NCBI GenBank assembly: GCA_964017185.1
Contig: OZ024875.1
Span: forward strand, 42,873,486 to 42,937,485
Length of the DNA: 64,000 nt
Direction: 5' to 3'
From: Rugalucina vietnamica
Lineage: Eukaryota; Mollusca; Bivalvia; Lucinida; Lucinidae
Under the pieces are notes generated by a model, which saw only the letters and a list, made by a program, of their open reading frames with translations, was not told the origin of the DNA and searched no databases. Position numbers and translations under genes: made by a program. Positions 19,424-31,149 of this stretch are shown piece by piece. The number at the start of each line of letters is the position of its first letter. Positions within the stretch are counted from its first letter, which is position 1.

Positions 19424-20749
19424 CCATCAGATTATATGGGTCCCTATACTAAAATGATCTATTGTCAACACCTTTTTCTGTCAACATGTGTTTCTGTCTA
19501 CATGTGTTTCTGCAAATATGTGTTTCTCTCAACATGTTTCTGTCAACATGTGTTTCTGTCTACACATGTTTCTGTCAACATGTTTCTGTCTACAAGTTTC
19601 TGTCAACATGTGTTTCTGTCTACATGTGTTTCTGTCAACATGTGTTTCTGTCTACATGTGTTTCTGTCAACATGTGTTTCTGTCTACATGTGTTTCTGTC
19701 GTGTTTCTGCAAATATGTGTTTCTCTCAACATGTTTCTGTCAACATGTGTTTCTGTCTACATGTGTTTCTGTCAACATGTGCTTCTGTCTACATGTGTTT
19801 CTGTCAACATGTGTTTCTGTCAACGTGTGTTTCTGTCAACATGTGTTTCTGTCTACATGTGTTTCTGTCTACATGTGTTTCTGTCAACATGTGTTTCTGT
19901 CTACTTACATTCTGTCAACATGTGTTTCTGTCTACATGTGTTTCTGTCTACATGTGTTTCTGTCAACATGTGTTTCTGTCAACATGTGTTTCTGTCAACA
20001 TGTGTTTCTGTCAACATGTTTCTGTCAACATGTGTTTCTGTCAACATGTGTTTCTGTCTACATGTGTTTCTGTCTACTTGCATTCTGTCAACATGTGTTT
20101 CTGTCTACATGTGTTTCTGTCTACATGTGATTCTGTCTGCATGTGTTTCTGTCTTACATGTGTTTCTATCTACATGTGTTTCTATAAACATGTGTTTAAG
20201 TCAACATAAGTTTCTGTCTACACATGTTTCTGTCTACACGTGTTTCTGTCTGCATGTGTTTCTGTCAACATGTGTTTCTGTCAACATGTGTTTCTGTCAA
20301 CATGTGTGTCAACATGTGTTTCTGTCTACATGTGTTTGTGTCAACATGTATTTCTGTCTACATGTGTTTGTGTCTACATGTGTTTCTGTCAACATGTGTT
20401 TCTGTCTACATGTGTTTCTGTCAACATGTGTTTCTGTCAACATGTGTTTCTGTCAACATGTGTTTCTGTCTACATGTGTTTCTGTCAACATGTATTTGTC
20501 TACATGTGTTTCTGTCAACATGTGTTTCTGTTTACATGTGTTTCTGTCAATATGAGTTTCTGTCTACATGCATTCTGTCTACATGTTTCTGTCAACATGT
20601 TTAAGCCATGTTTTTCATCAACATGTTTCCTTCTGTCTACATGTGTTTCTGTCAACATGTTTTAAGCCATGTTTTTTCAATCAACCATCAGATTATTGGG
20701 TCCCTATACTAAAATGATCTATTGTCAACACCTTTTTCTGTCAACATGT
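19424..20749 (+). repeat. 16-bp minisatellite (TTTCTGTCWACATGTG)n with duplicated flanks
   Basis: Roughly 74 units alternating between TGTCAACATGTGTTTC and TGTCTACATGTGTTTC, with a few length variants. A 65-bp non-array sequence containing GGGTCCCTATACTAAAATG precedes it (19424-19489) and recurs after it (20685-20749). Because 16 is not a multiple of 3, the array passes through all three forward frames. It yields open frames of 222-355 codons made of a 16-residue period (MFLSTCVSVYMCFCQH). These have no start context, splice structure or domain and are not treated as genes. Confidence 0.95.
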
Positions 20750-20815
20750 ATTAATCAACATGTTTCCTGTCAACATGTATTAATCAACATGTTTCCTGTC
20801 AACATGTATTAGATT
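20750..20815 (+). repeat. 32-bp tandem pair
   Basis: ATTAATCAACATGTTTCCTG TCAACATGT repeated twice, a degenerate extension of the neighbouring array. Confidence 0.7.
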
Positions 20816-21257
20816 AACATATTTTAGGTCAATGTGTTTACCATGATTATATGTCCAGTCTATATGTTTAGAATATGAAGCTTTCTTGCATGGCCATTTG
20901 TCCTCCAAGCATCTCTACTGCTTGACAAAAAAGTTAAATTTTGTGCAGTGTATTCATTGTTTTAAAACTGGCATATCAGTTAAAAGTCGATCAAAGTTGC
21001 ATCATGGTTTTTAATCATGTATAGTAAATAACTTTGTCATGACTTTTATAATACTCCTGGAACCTTTCTATGGCCATTTGTCTCCAATTTATTGCATATC
21101 TTAATCAAATTTGGTGAAATTGAAGAGTGGAAGTTGTGGCCACACTAGAGGCCATGCAGACATGACAATGGCCGTATATCATGTTTTATGCACCATTTGG
21201 ACATTTAATCAAGAAACAATGAAGTGCACCAACAGGAACATGCTGTGTTCTAAATAT
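20816..21257. other. non-coding, no recognised feature
   Basis: No feature recognised. Confidence 0.35.
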
Positions 21258-21491
21258 GAGCCGCAACTCTAGAAAACCAGTCTTCGGGGTTTCTGACCAG
21301 GTCCAACACAACCGGCCTGTACAGTCTCAGAAACAGGCTAGAAGCTTGAAATTTCGGATTTAGGAAAAAGAGGAATTGTACTATCAGAGTAGCGAAAACA
21401 AAGGCGCTGATCAGCTTCGCGGTTACCGCAAAGCTGGTCTGTACCTTTGTTTTTGCCTAGGCGAAAATCCGGTTTTCTCATGACACGGGTC
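21258..21491. mobile_element. family A MITE, complete, TSD ATAT
   Basis: 234 bp, GAGCCGCAACTCTAGAAAAC to CATGACACGGGTC, with ATAT on both sides (21254-21257, 21492-21495). Palindrome core CTTCGCGGTTACCGCAAAG. Confidence 0.87.
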
Positions 21492-21858
21492 ATATTCTCT
21501 GTGTCCTTGATTGACCTTTGTTCTATGTTGGGCCACTTTTACCAGGGAGTTTTCAGTTTGGATTATTATAATTCAAATGCAATTAAATCCCTTTTCAATC
21601 CGAAACCAAACCACATAATTTCACATACACTCTGGATGGAACCAGCAAGTTCCGTGCCTTCAATGCAAGCTTAGCCAAAAAGCATAATTATGAGCAAAAA
21701 TACTTATTATCAGTGATACTATGCTAGTACTACCTAAGTCATGGCATGTTGTTAGTTTTGACATTAGATAAGTGAGTATGACTCTCCCCTAAACATGAAC
21801 AAATAGAACAAAAAGCCAGAAAAGTGAAGTCACATGATTTACCATCATATGGAAATAT

Positions 21859-22092
21859 GAGCCGCCTCATGGGAAAACCAACAATCTGCATATGCGAAAA
21901 CAAAGACGCAGATCAGCTTCGCGGTAACCGGGAAGCTGATCAGCGCCTTTGTTTTCGCTACTCGGATAGTACAATTCCTCCTCTACTTAACTCCAAAATT
22001 TTAAGCTTCTAGCTCTTTTCTGTGACTGTACAGCCTGATTTGTGTCAGACCTGTTCCGAAACCACATTGTTGGTTTTCCCACGAGGCTGCTC
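21859..22092. mobile_element. family A MITE
   Basis: 234 bp, GAGCCGCCTCATGGGAAAAC to CCCACGAGGCTGCTC. Orientation is the same as the copies at 0.9 and 1.5 kb and opposite to that at 21.26 kb. Flanks ATAT/ATTT. Confidence 0.85.
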
Positions 22093-25000
22093 ATTTGCGT
22101 AATCAAATAAGAAAGACAGGAAGAAGATACTTGTGGAATGTTTCTCATAAAACTTTGCCTAGAAAATCATGCATTTCATATTCAGCTCACACCATTGCTG
22201 CTGATTCACAAGCCAACAATAAAATCAGAGGAAATCCAATTACCAGCTCTTCAGCTCTGGAGGTAAACTGAGTCATTGTCCTGTACTTTATAGATGCCAT
22301 CAGATTTTCTAAGTCATCAGAGACGTTCTTGTCTTTGTAAAAAGGTTGAGATGCACTATACTCAGAGACAATTCTGTTATTGCTAACAGGTTGGGACATA
22401 CCCAATGCTGATTGTCATAAAAGTACAAGACCAATAAGGCTATATCATTTGCTATAAAAGTATCAGAATCTGAATGAAAAACTTGATACTACAAGATGAG
22501 GATGCCACAATTTTGGGCCTTATAAGATTTTCAACAAAAGACTGTGAAGCCAAACTTGTATGTACAAATATGTATGGTCTGTTTTAATATCACCAACAGT
22601 AAGGCACAACTGCCAATTTGAGATATAATAAGCCAATCTAGATATAATATCCCCATTAAGATCTGACCCTCATGGAAATGGAGTCTGTTGGCGTAATATC
22701 TCACATTCAGAACTGCTTTCAAATATAGCTAAATGGAAGGTTCAGTGAGTGCCACAAATATCAGCATATGATGACAAGTTAGCTTGATCAAAAGAAGCAA
22801 GCTTTAAATCTACAAAAATATTCAAAACCAAGATTCCAATCTACATTAAATGGCAAATGTCTGGATAAAATGCCACAACAATTTCTCATAAACTTTTACC
22901 TCTCCCATGCCTATGCCTGGCTTTGCTAATTTTTCCATGAAAAGCTAATTTACAAGTAAGGAAAACGAACTATGTTGACAACAGTCACATGTCTTAATAG
23001 TATATTATGTGTCTTTAACATGCCCTGTAATTAGCTTAATGAACGAAAATTCCAAGCAGTCTGCCACTTTTGTAAGAATATTAATCAGTCACTGGGTACA
23101 ATATTAAGCTTTTATTCAATACTTTGGAGATGTGCAACAAAGCTTTTATCCAATAATTTTCTCTGACCCTGATCCTAGTGAAACTCATTAGTTAAAATAC
23201 CAGTTATTACAAGTCAGCTTAATGCCGCTTCAGCAAGCATGGAACTACAGTCCATCTAGCAAAAAACGATGCTATAATTGGGTATTCTTTCTCATATGGT
23301 ACGGGACTTTGGAACAAAGTTTGTCTTTGCCAAAGTGATGATATTTTTTGTAATATTCCCAGAATTGCGCAGAAGATCGAGATAGAACAAGTCAACCTAC
23401 AGTTGTGTGATTGACAAAAAATAGATGTGCGACACCAGGACTCAGACAGAACTATGTGTATGAATGGCCATGTTGCTGTGTTTTGACACCCTATCAGTTT
23501 TAAGCCTTGTAAAATTACTGATCCGGAGTAATGTCATAACTATCTCAAAAATGGCCCAGAAAACGATTTAATTGTTTCCTTTCATTTTGCCATTTGGGAA
23601 AAATAATCAGTATACCCAAATGATTGAAGCAATTTTACATCAATTTCTATCACAATAGACTTTAAAGATTTCTCGGAAATGGTATGGAATAATGTCACCC
23701 ATTGGAGAAAAAAGAATGCTTTCAAACTTTATTAATTTAATTCTCAGATGGTAAGGATGTCACAGCATGTAGAAATTGTGTAATATATAACATAACTCTA
23801 GTGAAAATGACAAGACTATAAGATTCTCCTTTCATAGAAAGTGGAAAAAAATATGAAATACCCCTTTCATAGAAAATAGAAAATGGAAAATAATATGAAA
23901 TATCCCTGATTGAATAGATGAAATGAATAATTTTTCATGTTTTAATGGTTTTGATCCATAGATATCTCTAGTTTATGACATGATTCCATGCTCTTGTACA
24001 GTAATTTCATCAGAAATGGCTGTGTTATTCATTTATTTGCATGAAAAACATATTCCAGCATATAAGAGAATAAAAGATGAATGTACAAGACAGGTTGATT
24101 TATTCATAATTATACGGGTTTACAGCCGATTTCTAATTTTGATTTAACACAATTTATAGCTTTGTTTTAGATTTGTTATAGGGATAATATCACAATGTAA
24201 ATGTAATGGTAGCCATTGGAAAGGACTGTAAATATTGTCTCAGTAAATTGGTTTCTATATAGATACATAAAATCAGGAATGGTACCATTTAATCAGCTTT
24301 TATTTTCCTTGTATCCATGTAGATATCTTCAGGAAAGGTCTCTTTGCGTTGAATCCAAAGAGTTTTCAGGGAAGCAAAAGGTAGCATTTTTTTGCAAAGG
24401 AACATTTTCTTGCCTTTATAAGTAAGCTAAAATGTACAAGATTCAAACAAATCTTCATTTTTGTCTTTCCCCTTTTTTATTCAAACAGATTATTTGAAAC
24501 ATGAGATACACATTATTTCAACAAGGAGATTTTATCATAGGAAATTGAGAAAAAATATCAGTGTACATCAACATCAGTCATACTTTGCTGTCAAACAGGG
24601 CGGCAAAAAGTTTAATATAGGTTGTGGTACATGTCATAAATAACAAAACCAATCGCAAAATATGACATATCACATTATATGGCATATTGGACATGAAAGA
24701 TTCAGTGCCACTGGACTTATGTTCAGCTCAAGCCAATGACCAATAATATGCACGACAGCTGGCCAATGTATGTTCCGCAACCATAATCATTCAGGGGCAA
24801 TGTGACAATGAAACTGGTCAATGAACATTTAAAAAATTAAATAGCAAGGGATGGGCAATAAAACAGATGCTAATAAAGAGATTTGCATATGATTGAATAT
24901 TATTTTATTGAAAGCCAATGACTGTACTTGTACTTTGTGATGAAATGTTGTTTTGTTTTTGTTTTTGTTTGTTTTTTTCGTGACCACTGAACATACTGTA

Positions 25001-25139
25001 ACAACATGTTGCTATAAAAATAATCAATATGAAGCAAGAAGTGCCATAATTGATGACTAGGGAATTGAAAATAACCTAAAAATCAAAATCCTACGAGAAA
25101 ACTCAGCAGCAACAGAGTAGCATTTCGAGCCTGTTCCAG
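22093..25139. other. 3-kb AT-rich stretch without recognised features
   Basis: No repeat family or exon recognised. A short imperfect tandem (CCTTTCATAGAAA...) lies at about 23825-23890. A reverse open frame of 72 codons at 22187-22405 has no recognisable domain. Confidence 0.35.
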
Positions 25140-25526
25140 ACTTCAAACTGCCAGAATGTTCTAGGAAACCCCTTCAGTTTTGACTTCATACTGCCGGAAT
25201 GTTCCAGGAAACCCCTCCAGTTCTGACTTCATACTGCCGGAATGTTCCAGGAAACCCCTTCAGTTCTGACTTCACAGTGACAGAATGTTCCAGGAAACCC
25301 CTTCAGTTCTGACTTCACAGTGACGGAATGTTCCAGGAAACCATTTCAGCTCTGACTTCATACTGCCAGAATGTTCCAGGAAACCTGTTCAGTTCTGACT
25401 TCATACTGCCGGAATGCTCTATGAAACCCCTTCAGTTCTGACCTCACACTGCCGGTATGTTCCTGAAAACCCCTCCAGTTCTGACTTCACACTGCCGGAA
25501 TGTTCCAGGAAACCCCTTCAGTTCTT
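25140..25526 (+). repeat. 43-bp minisatellite with TTCCAGGAA in most units
   Basis: Nine units of a 43-bp repeat containing ACTGCCGGAATGTTCCAGGA and ACCCCTTCAGTTCTGACTTC. Six units carry TTCCAGGAA and one TTCTAGGAA, all fitting TTCN3GAA. The other two are degenerate. Confidence 0.92.
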
Positions 25527-25642
25527 ATCAGAACCTCTTCAATCCTTGTCATGTAATCCAATTTTCCAGCAGCAAGTTCTTGATAAGCTTTTTTTCTTCA
25601 AGAGTCGTGCTTCTGACAGAATCTGTCAGCTTAACACCAAAT

Positions 25643-25887
25643 GAGCCTCGTAGCAAGTAAACCGGTCTTCGTGGTTTTTGACTCGGTCCGTCACAAAGTG
25701 TTCTGTACAGCCACAAAAGGAGAATAGAAATTTGCAATTTCGGATTTAATAAGTAGAAAGATTGTAGTACCTGTATAGCCAAAAATAGCCAAAACAAAGG
25801 CGCTGGTCAGCTGTGCAGTTACTGCACAGCTGCTCTGCGGCTTTGTTTTCGCTTACGTAAAAAGCCGACTTCCTCATGACGAGGCTC
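25643..25887. mobile_element. family A MITE, complete, TSD AAAT
   Basis: 245 bp with AAAT at 25639-25642 and 25888-25891. The palindrome core is CTGTGCAGTTACTGCACAG. Body divergence (TGACTCGGTCCGTCACAAAG) marks it as an older copy. Confidence 0.85.
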
Positions 25888-26198
25888 AAATGATGTGCTT
25901 TTACATCATCAAGGAAAGCTTGTTACTGGCTAAAGTCAGTTGTGACAGCACGAAAATTGATTCTAGGAGGGAATAAATGATTTTCATGTCTTGTTTCTGA
26001 ATGACAGTTTATAGGCACTGGATAAACTAAGTGAAATATAATCTGACAAAGTCAATTCCTGAACTACCTTAATAATCATTTGCAACCAATGATTTTGTTT
26101 ACCTTGCAATCAACACATCAACCCAATAATGCAATTAACCAGCAAATCATTGTCCTATGATAAAATGGAAACATGCTGTAGAAGCATTTCTTACAAAA

Positions 26199-26388
26199 CA
26201 CCATCATGCTTTGGTGTTGGCAATAATTTATGTTGCAACACTGAAAAGTAAGGCAACAGAAACTGACAATTTTCCACATTCCAATCTACCAACAGGCACC
26301 ATCATGCTTTGGTGTTGGCAATAATTTGTGTTGTGAGCGCAATGCAACAGAAATTGACAACTTTCCACATTCCAATCTACCAACAGTC
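26199..26388 (+). repeat. 98-bp tandem duplication
   Basis: CACCATCATGCTTTGGTGTT starts at 26199 and again at 26297. Both copies end TTCCACATTCCAATCTACCA. About 90% identical by eye. Confidence 0.85.
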
Positions 26389-26794
26389 AAAGCTTGATTT
26401 AATCACAACCACTATCATCCTGGATCAAATATAATAAAACACTTTGCTTCTGTAGGGAGAAAAAGCTTTAATTGTTTTCTATGAAAATAAAGACAGTTCC
26501 GCAATTAAGGAAATGGATTGCATACTTCTAATTGAGTTTGGTAGGCCTGCTGACATAAGCTCTGCTGAAACTGTTTTAGTTTTAGTTAGATATATGAATG
26601 TCTTTGAATATCTAGATGTCTACCATGTTGAGGGGGGAGGGGGAATCTGAGCAGTCCAACGAGCCATTCTTGAAAATGCCTGCTTTGCTCTAAGGCCATC
26701 CATTTATTGGCAAAAAAAAAGCCAACTCCACTTGTAAAACCCCCGTACAGTTATGGCTCTGTCTACAGGATGTAATCCTTGGTCACACCAACCC

Positions 26795-27437
26795 GATCCC
26801 CTGTACTTGTTGTGACCCCCCCCCCCCCATCCCTGTACTTGTTGTGACCCCCCCATCCCTTTACTTGTTGTGACCCCCAACCCCTGTTCTTGTTGTGACC
26901 CCCATCCCAGTTCTTGTTGTGACCCCCATCCCTGTACCTGTTGTGACCCCCATCCCTGTACTTGTTGTGACCCCCCCCCCATCCCTGTACTTGTTGTGAA
27001 CCCCATCCCTGTACTTGTTGTGACCCCCTGATCCCTTTACTTGTTGTGACCCCCAACCCCTGTTCTTGTTGTGACCCCCATCCATGTACTTGTTGTGACC
27101 CCCATCCCTGTTCTTGTTGTGACCCCCATGCCTGTACTTGTGACCCTCATCCCTGAACTTGTGGCCCCCATCCCTGTACTTGTTGTGACCCCCCCCCCCC
27201 CAATCCCTGTACTTGTGACTCCCATCCCTGTACTTGTTGTGAAACCCCATCCCTGTATGTATCGTGACCCCCATCCCTGTTCTTGTTGTGACCCCCACCC
27301 CTGTTCTTGTTGTGACCCCCACCCCTGTAAATGTTGTGAGCCCCATCCCTGTACTTGTTGTGACCCCCACCCCTGTACTTGTTGTGACCCCCATCCCTGT
27401 ACTTGTTGAGACCCCCAACCCTGTGCTTGTTGTCCAT
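26795..27437 (-). repeat. 24-bp minisatellite (TGTACTTGTTGTGACCCCCA TCCC)n
   Basis: About 26 units with variable C-runs (5 to 12 or more). Since 24 is three times eight, the array stays open on both strands and gives spurious proteins of period 8 (GVTTSTGM on the minus strand, up to 185 codons). The first roughly 260 bp contain a larger-scale duplication of the block reading CCCTTTACTTG, then CCCCTGTTCTTG. Confidence 0.95.
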
Positions 27438-27786
27438 TAAAACATGAGAAAGTATGACTTGAGGAGATGAACAGCCATCACTATTATGTTAAATGAATCA
27501 TGAGACTTTGGTCCACTTTCTTCACAGCAATTACTTTTGTGGCATTAACTGTTGGAAATAGTATTTAGGACATTCCCATGGACAAAGATTGCTTGATAAA
27601 AGCGGTACTTGGTATAAAATGCAGCAACAATGCACTGGCTTTTTAAATTGCACCATCCACATTTCATGCCAGTTTCCAATGATGTATGTGCTGTTCTTTC
27701 TAAAATGTCGCCTTAGAAAAAAAACATCAAGGGAGCATGAGTTGAGCCACATCATGAGAAATCTGTCTTAAGTGTTTCAAACTATG
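27438..27786. other. non-coding, with a possible family A end
   Basis: Mostly unrecognised. GAGCCACATCATGAGAAATC at about 27744 resembles a family A terminus, but the rest of that element cannot be followed. Confidence 0.3.
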
Positions 27787-27788
27787 TA

Positions 27789-27975
27789 CAGGTCAACCTC
27801 ATTAAAACGCTATCTTTGGGGTCCATGAAAACAGACCGTGTTATAAGTGAACCGTGTTATAATGAGGTTATTTACAATAGACATATAGCAAAATAATTAA
27901 TTTGGGAGCCATGACATGGCCGCGTTATATTGAAAACCGCACTATAGTGAGGCGCGTTATAATGAGGTTGAACTG
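27789..27975. mobile_element. pogo/Tc1-like MITE, TSD TA
   Basis: 187 bp with inverted ends CAGGTCAACCTCATTAAAAC and GTTATAATGAGGTTGAACTG flanked by TA on both sides. The TA duplication and CAG-type terminus agree with Tc1/mariner-pogo non-autonomous elements. Confidence 0.85.
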
Positions 27976-28156
27976 TATAACACGAACCTGGTCATGATAA
28001 GCAGCAACTTGATATTGTGAGGCTATGAGCTGGTGAGAGGCTTGAAATTTCAGGTGAGGACTCTTCTTTTGTGAGAAATGGCTCATCACATTGTGCATTT
28101 TCACATCAACTCATATAAGCCTGGCATCCTTTTTATGGGATATATAGGCAAACAGT

Positions 28157-28205
28157 ATAGCCCCAGATGGGATGCCGCAGAATGTGGCGTCCCATCTGGG
28201 GCTAT
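28157..28205. repeat. 49-nt hairpin palindrome
   Basis: Arms ATAGCCCCAGATGGGATGCC and GGCGTCCCATCTGGGGCTAT pair over 20 bp with one wobble, loop GCAGAATGT. Function unknown. It may be the core of another palindromic MITE. Confidence 0.8.
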
Positions 28206-28794
28206 TCTGCCTGCTTAGAAGATTTTTACCTAAAATTGAGATATAAATAAAGAATTAAAATCAATCCTAGTGCTCCTAAAAAAGCAAGTGTCCCTCCCCC
28301 AAATGATAACGATGGGCAAGTTCATTCTTCAAATATAGGTTCAAGCAAAAAGCAGAATTTCTAGTGATTCTGTTCAATTATTTTCTCCACATATTGTGAC
28401 AAGTAATCATTATCCTAATTAAGATACATTGTCTTCCCAATTTTACGACTTAAGTCACTGGTGTGCGCAAATTCCTTCACAAAAATTATTGAGCTGGCTT
28501 CTGAGGGACTTCTTGGCTCACTTGATTTGGATCCTTCTTGAATGAGTCATGATTAATGTCTCCTCTTATTTGTTCCAGAATCTTGCTGGATTGGTTGACA
28601 TACATGTGATCTTTCTACAGTCTCATAATGGGAATTTTCTATCTTGATATTGTAAAATTGGTTCTTATATCGGGAGATTATTTCAGACAAAAAATCAAAA
28701 TATTTAATGAAAAAAAATTATGCAAATTCTACTTACATCTGATTATTCAATAGGATTTGCTGGCTGCCGTAAATAAAACAGTAGTTTTTTATAT
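28206..28794. other. non-coding, no recognised feature
   Basis: No feature recognised. Confidence 0.35.
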
Positions 28795-28850
28795 TTATTT
28801 ATCTATTTATTTATTTATTTATTTATTTATTTACTTATTTTTTTATTGGC
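28795..28850 (+). repeat. (ATTT)n microsatellite
   Basis: About 13 TTTA units with single interruptions. Confidence 0.95.
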
Positions 28851-29300
28851 AAAGCCGAAGACAAGTCATATCGGGAGACAGTCAGGAAAGGTGTCTAGAT
28901 ATCAGGTAAATACACCAAGATCGGGAGATATCACATGTACATTGTATGTTGGTCAACAATCTGCCAGAATATGGTTTTTGGATACTGTTGTTAGACAGAA
29001 TTATTTCTATAGGGACACCTGGGGGAGTAGTTTATTTGTTTGTATTCAGGATTATCAGTCAACAATTTTTCAGTGATGTCGAGATGGAGGTATCGCAGGA
29101 GGACTACCAGAAATTTTTCATTTGTCAACCAAATTTCAAAATTTTTGCTGCATATTTTGTTACAAACTAAATGCTCAATTGTGCCAAGAAAATAGTTCAT
29201 CTAGATTTAAACAGTTGCAAAATATATGCGAGAAAAACATTATCAAACACTCTTTAGCATTTCACATTATAGAATGATTTTTATGAAAAATTAGCAACAT
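28851..29300. other. non-coding, no recognised feature
   Basis: Overlapping 69-76 codon frames on both strands here have no domain and shadow each other. Confidence 0.35.
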
Positions 29301-29577
29301 CATCAGGAAAACATGTCCGTGAAATGTTTACCCCCTCAAACCCCACTTTTATATAGTAAAACCGGGGTATGCAGGGGTATACCTATTTTTCTTATTTTTT
29401 GCTCCAAAACATAGATTAAGGGTACTTGTTAGAACCGCCTCGGTGGGGCGGTTCTAACGTGTACCCACAATCTGTTTTGAGCATAAATAAGAAAAATATC
29501 AAAAATTTTCTTCTGAAAATTATCAATTTTTGTATATCAAAATTTACTGTATATCATATGGGCATGTTTTCGTAATG
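29301..29577. mobile_element. family B MITE, full length
   Basis: 277 bp, CATCAGGAAAACATGTCCGT to GGGCATGTTTTCGTAATG. A good reference copy: TTTTATATAGTAAAACCGGG block, palindrome arms AGAACCGCCTCGG/GGGGCGGTTCT inside ACATAGATTAAGGGTAC/GTACCCACAATCTG. Confidence 0.88.
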
Positions 29578-30835
29578 TTATCCAATGAGCACCCAATGGA
29601 CAAGGACACATTAGACATTTTCCGAAATAATTTTCAGATGAGAAAATGCAATTTGGTATCTTAAATTTAGCTTGTCTGATTTTCTTCTGCACCATGATTT
29701 ATTTTTCCCTATTAACTAGAATTTTGACTTGCTTTTTCAATTTGGCCATGCTATTTCAATTTTCTGACTTTCTGATACTTGCTTTTCAGTCAGTAAATTA
29801 CGGGTTGCCAATTTATTCCAGCATTAAGCTGCTCGTTTAAGCTCTAAGACTGCTTGTTACCAAGAGAGAGAAAATGTCATTTGTCACACGACCGATATTA
29901 TTACGTATCACATGGCTTAGGGTCCCAGCGGTGCAGGCAATCGATACATAATCCTCATTTGTTGTCCTTTGCTGTCCACTTTTATTTGTCTTTTAGCATT
30001 AGGATTTTGGTTCTAAACAATAATACATTTAAATTTCCAGCCTTCATGGGGTCTTAGACAAATACTGTAAAAATATCCTTTTTAGTCATCAACTGATCAA
30101 AAAGATCAGAAAAAGATGACCAAAATGTTATTTTTGTTTTCATACAAGTTTCTGATAATTTTACAAAAAAAAAAATGGCCTGGCCTGTAACTTCAATTTC
30201 GTTTGATCTAGGGTAATAACTGTCCATTAGATTTGCCAATAAAAAACATTATGCTCAAACATGCTGCGTTTACACTATGTTCCAGGCGGCCACACCCCGT
30301 GATAATCGAAACAGAACGTGATATACGTAGTAGGATGGAGTCCACACCCTCAAAGACAGGAACACACCGTAACTAATGCAATAAAACGTTCAGTATTCTG
30401 TAAAAAGAAAAAAAGGAATAAGACATCAAATGCAGCCAAACGTAGAAGATCCGTAGCTTGCCGGGTTATTCACTAGCTCCCCATAGCACCAAGGACCACA
30501 TTCAAGTTCTCTACGTACTGTTACATACTGTCAAAGTGTGTTTTTCACGACTCTGTACGTTGCTCATTTCTGCCTTGATTGCCATGGCAGATTTTTAAAC
30601 TGTCAAAAAATTTGCCACTGCGTCCACGGTTATCATGGCCTGATAAGTTTGCCTATTCCGTTCCCCTGCATTGCCTCACATTTTTCTCGTCTTGATCATG
30701 GTGGGCTGAAATGTGGCTGCCGTGACCGTCGGAAACGTAAACGCTACATAACTTTACCCTCTAGATCTAAATTAGTTATGACTTGCTAAGGAAGTTCCAG
30801 TGAGTCCATTTGTTTTCAATAACATACTAATTTAT
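29578..30835. other. non-coding, no recognised feature
   Basis: No exon or repeat recognised. An 83-codon frame at 30538-30789 has no recognisable domain. Confidence 0.35.
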
Positions 30836-31115
30836 CATTACGAAAACTTGCCCATGCAATATTCAGAGATTATTTAAGTTGTAAAAAAATGAAAATTTTC
30901 AGTAGAAATTTTTTGATATTTTTCTTATTTTTGCTCAAAACATAGATTGTGGGCACACGTTAGAACCGCCTCGCCGAGGCGGTTCTAATGAGTACCCACA
31001 ATCTATGTTTTGGAGCAAAAATAAGAAAAATAGGTATACCCCTGCATACCCCTGTTTTTCTATCTAAAAGTGGGGTTTAAGGGGGTATATATTGCACGGA
31101 CTTGTTTTCCTGATG
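30836..31115. mobile_element. family B MITE, full length, long flanking duplication
   Basis: 280 bp in the inverted orientation, CATTACGAAAACTTGCCC to GGACTTGTTTTCCTGATG. The central palindrome GAACCGCCTCGCCGAGGCGG TTC is perfect. A 31-bp host sequence (TCCATTTGTTTTCAATAACA, then TACTAATTTAT) stands at 30805-30835 and again at 31119-31149 with one mismatch. Confidence 0.88.
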
Positions 31116-31149
31116 CAATCCATTTGTTCTCAATAACATACTAATTTAT

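Noticed and set aside
19394-20665. Long forward frames (up to 355 codons) of Cys/Val/Ser repeats
   Set aside because: They arise from a 16-bp minisatellite lacking stops in three frames. All three frames are equally open, which coding selection would not produce.
22187-22405. 72-codon minus-strand frame as a possible exon
   Set aside because: A GTAATT donor-like word exists, but there is no convincing acceptor, no recognisable domain and no phase link to the L1-type gene.
26704-27437. Frames of up to 185 codons with GVTTSTGM repeats
   Set aside because: Period-24 array open on both strands. No domain, no unique sequence.
25140-27437. CRISPR array
   Set aside because: Repeats are head-to-tail without unique spacers, and the DNA is from an animal.
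26795-27437. G-quadruplex cluster on the minus strand
   Set aside because: Only one G-run per 24 nt in most units, giving loops too long for a confident call.
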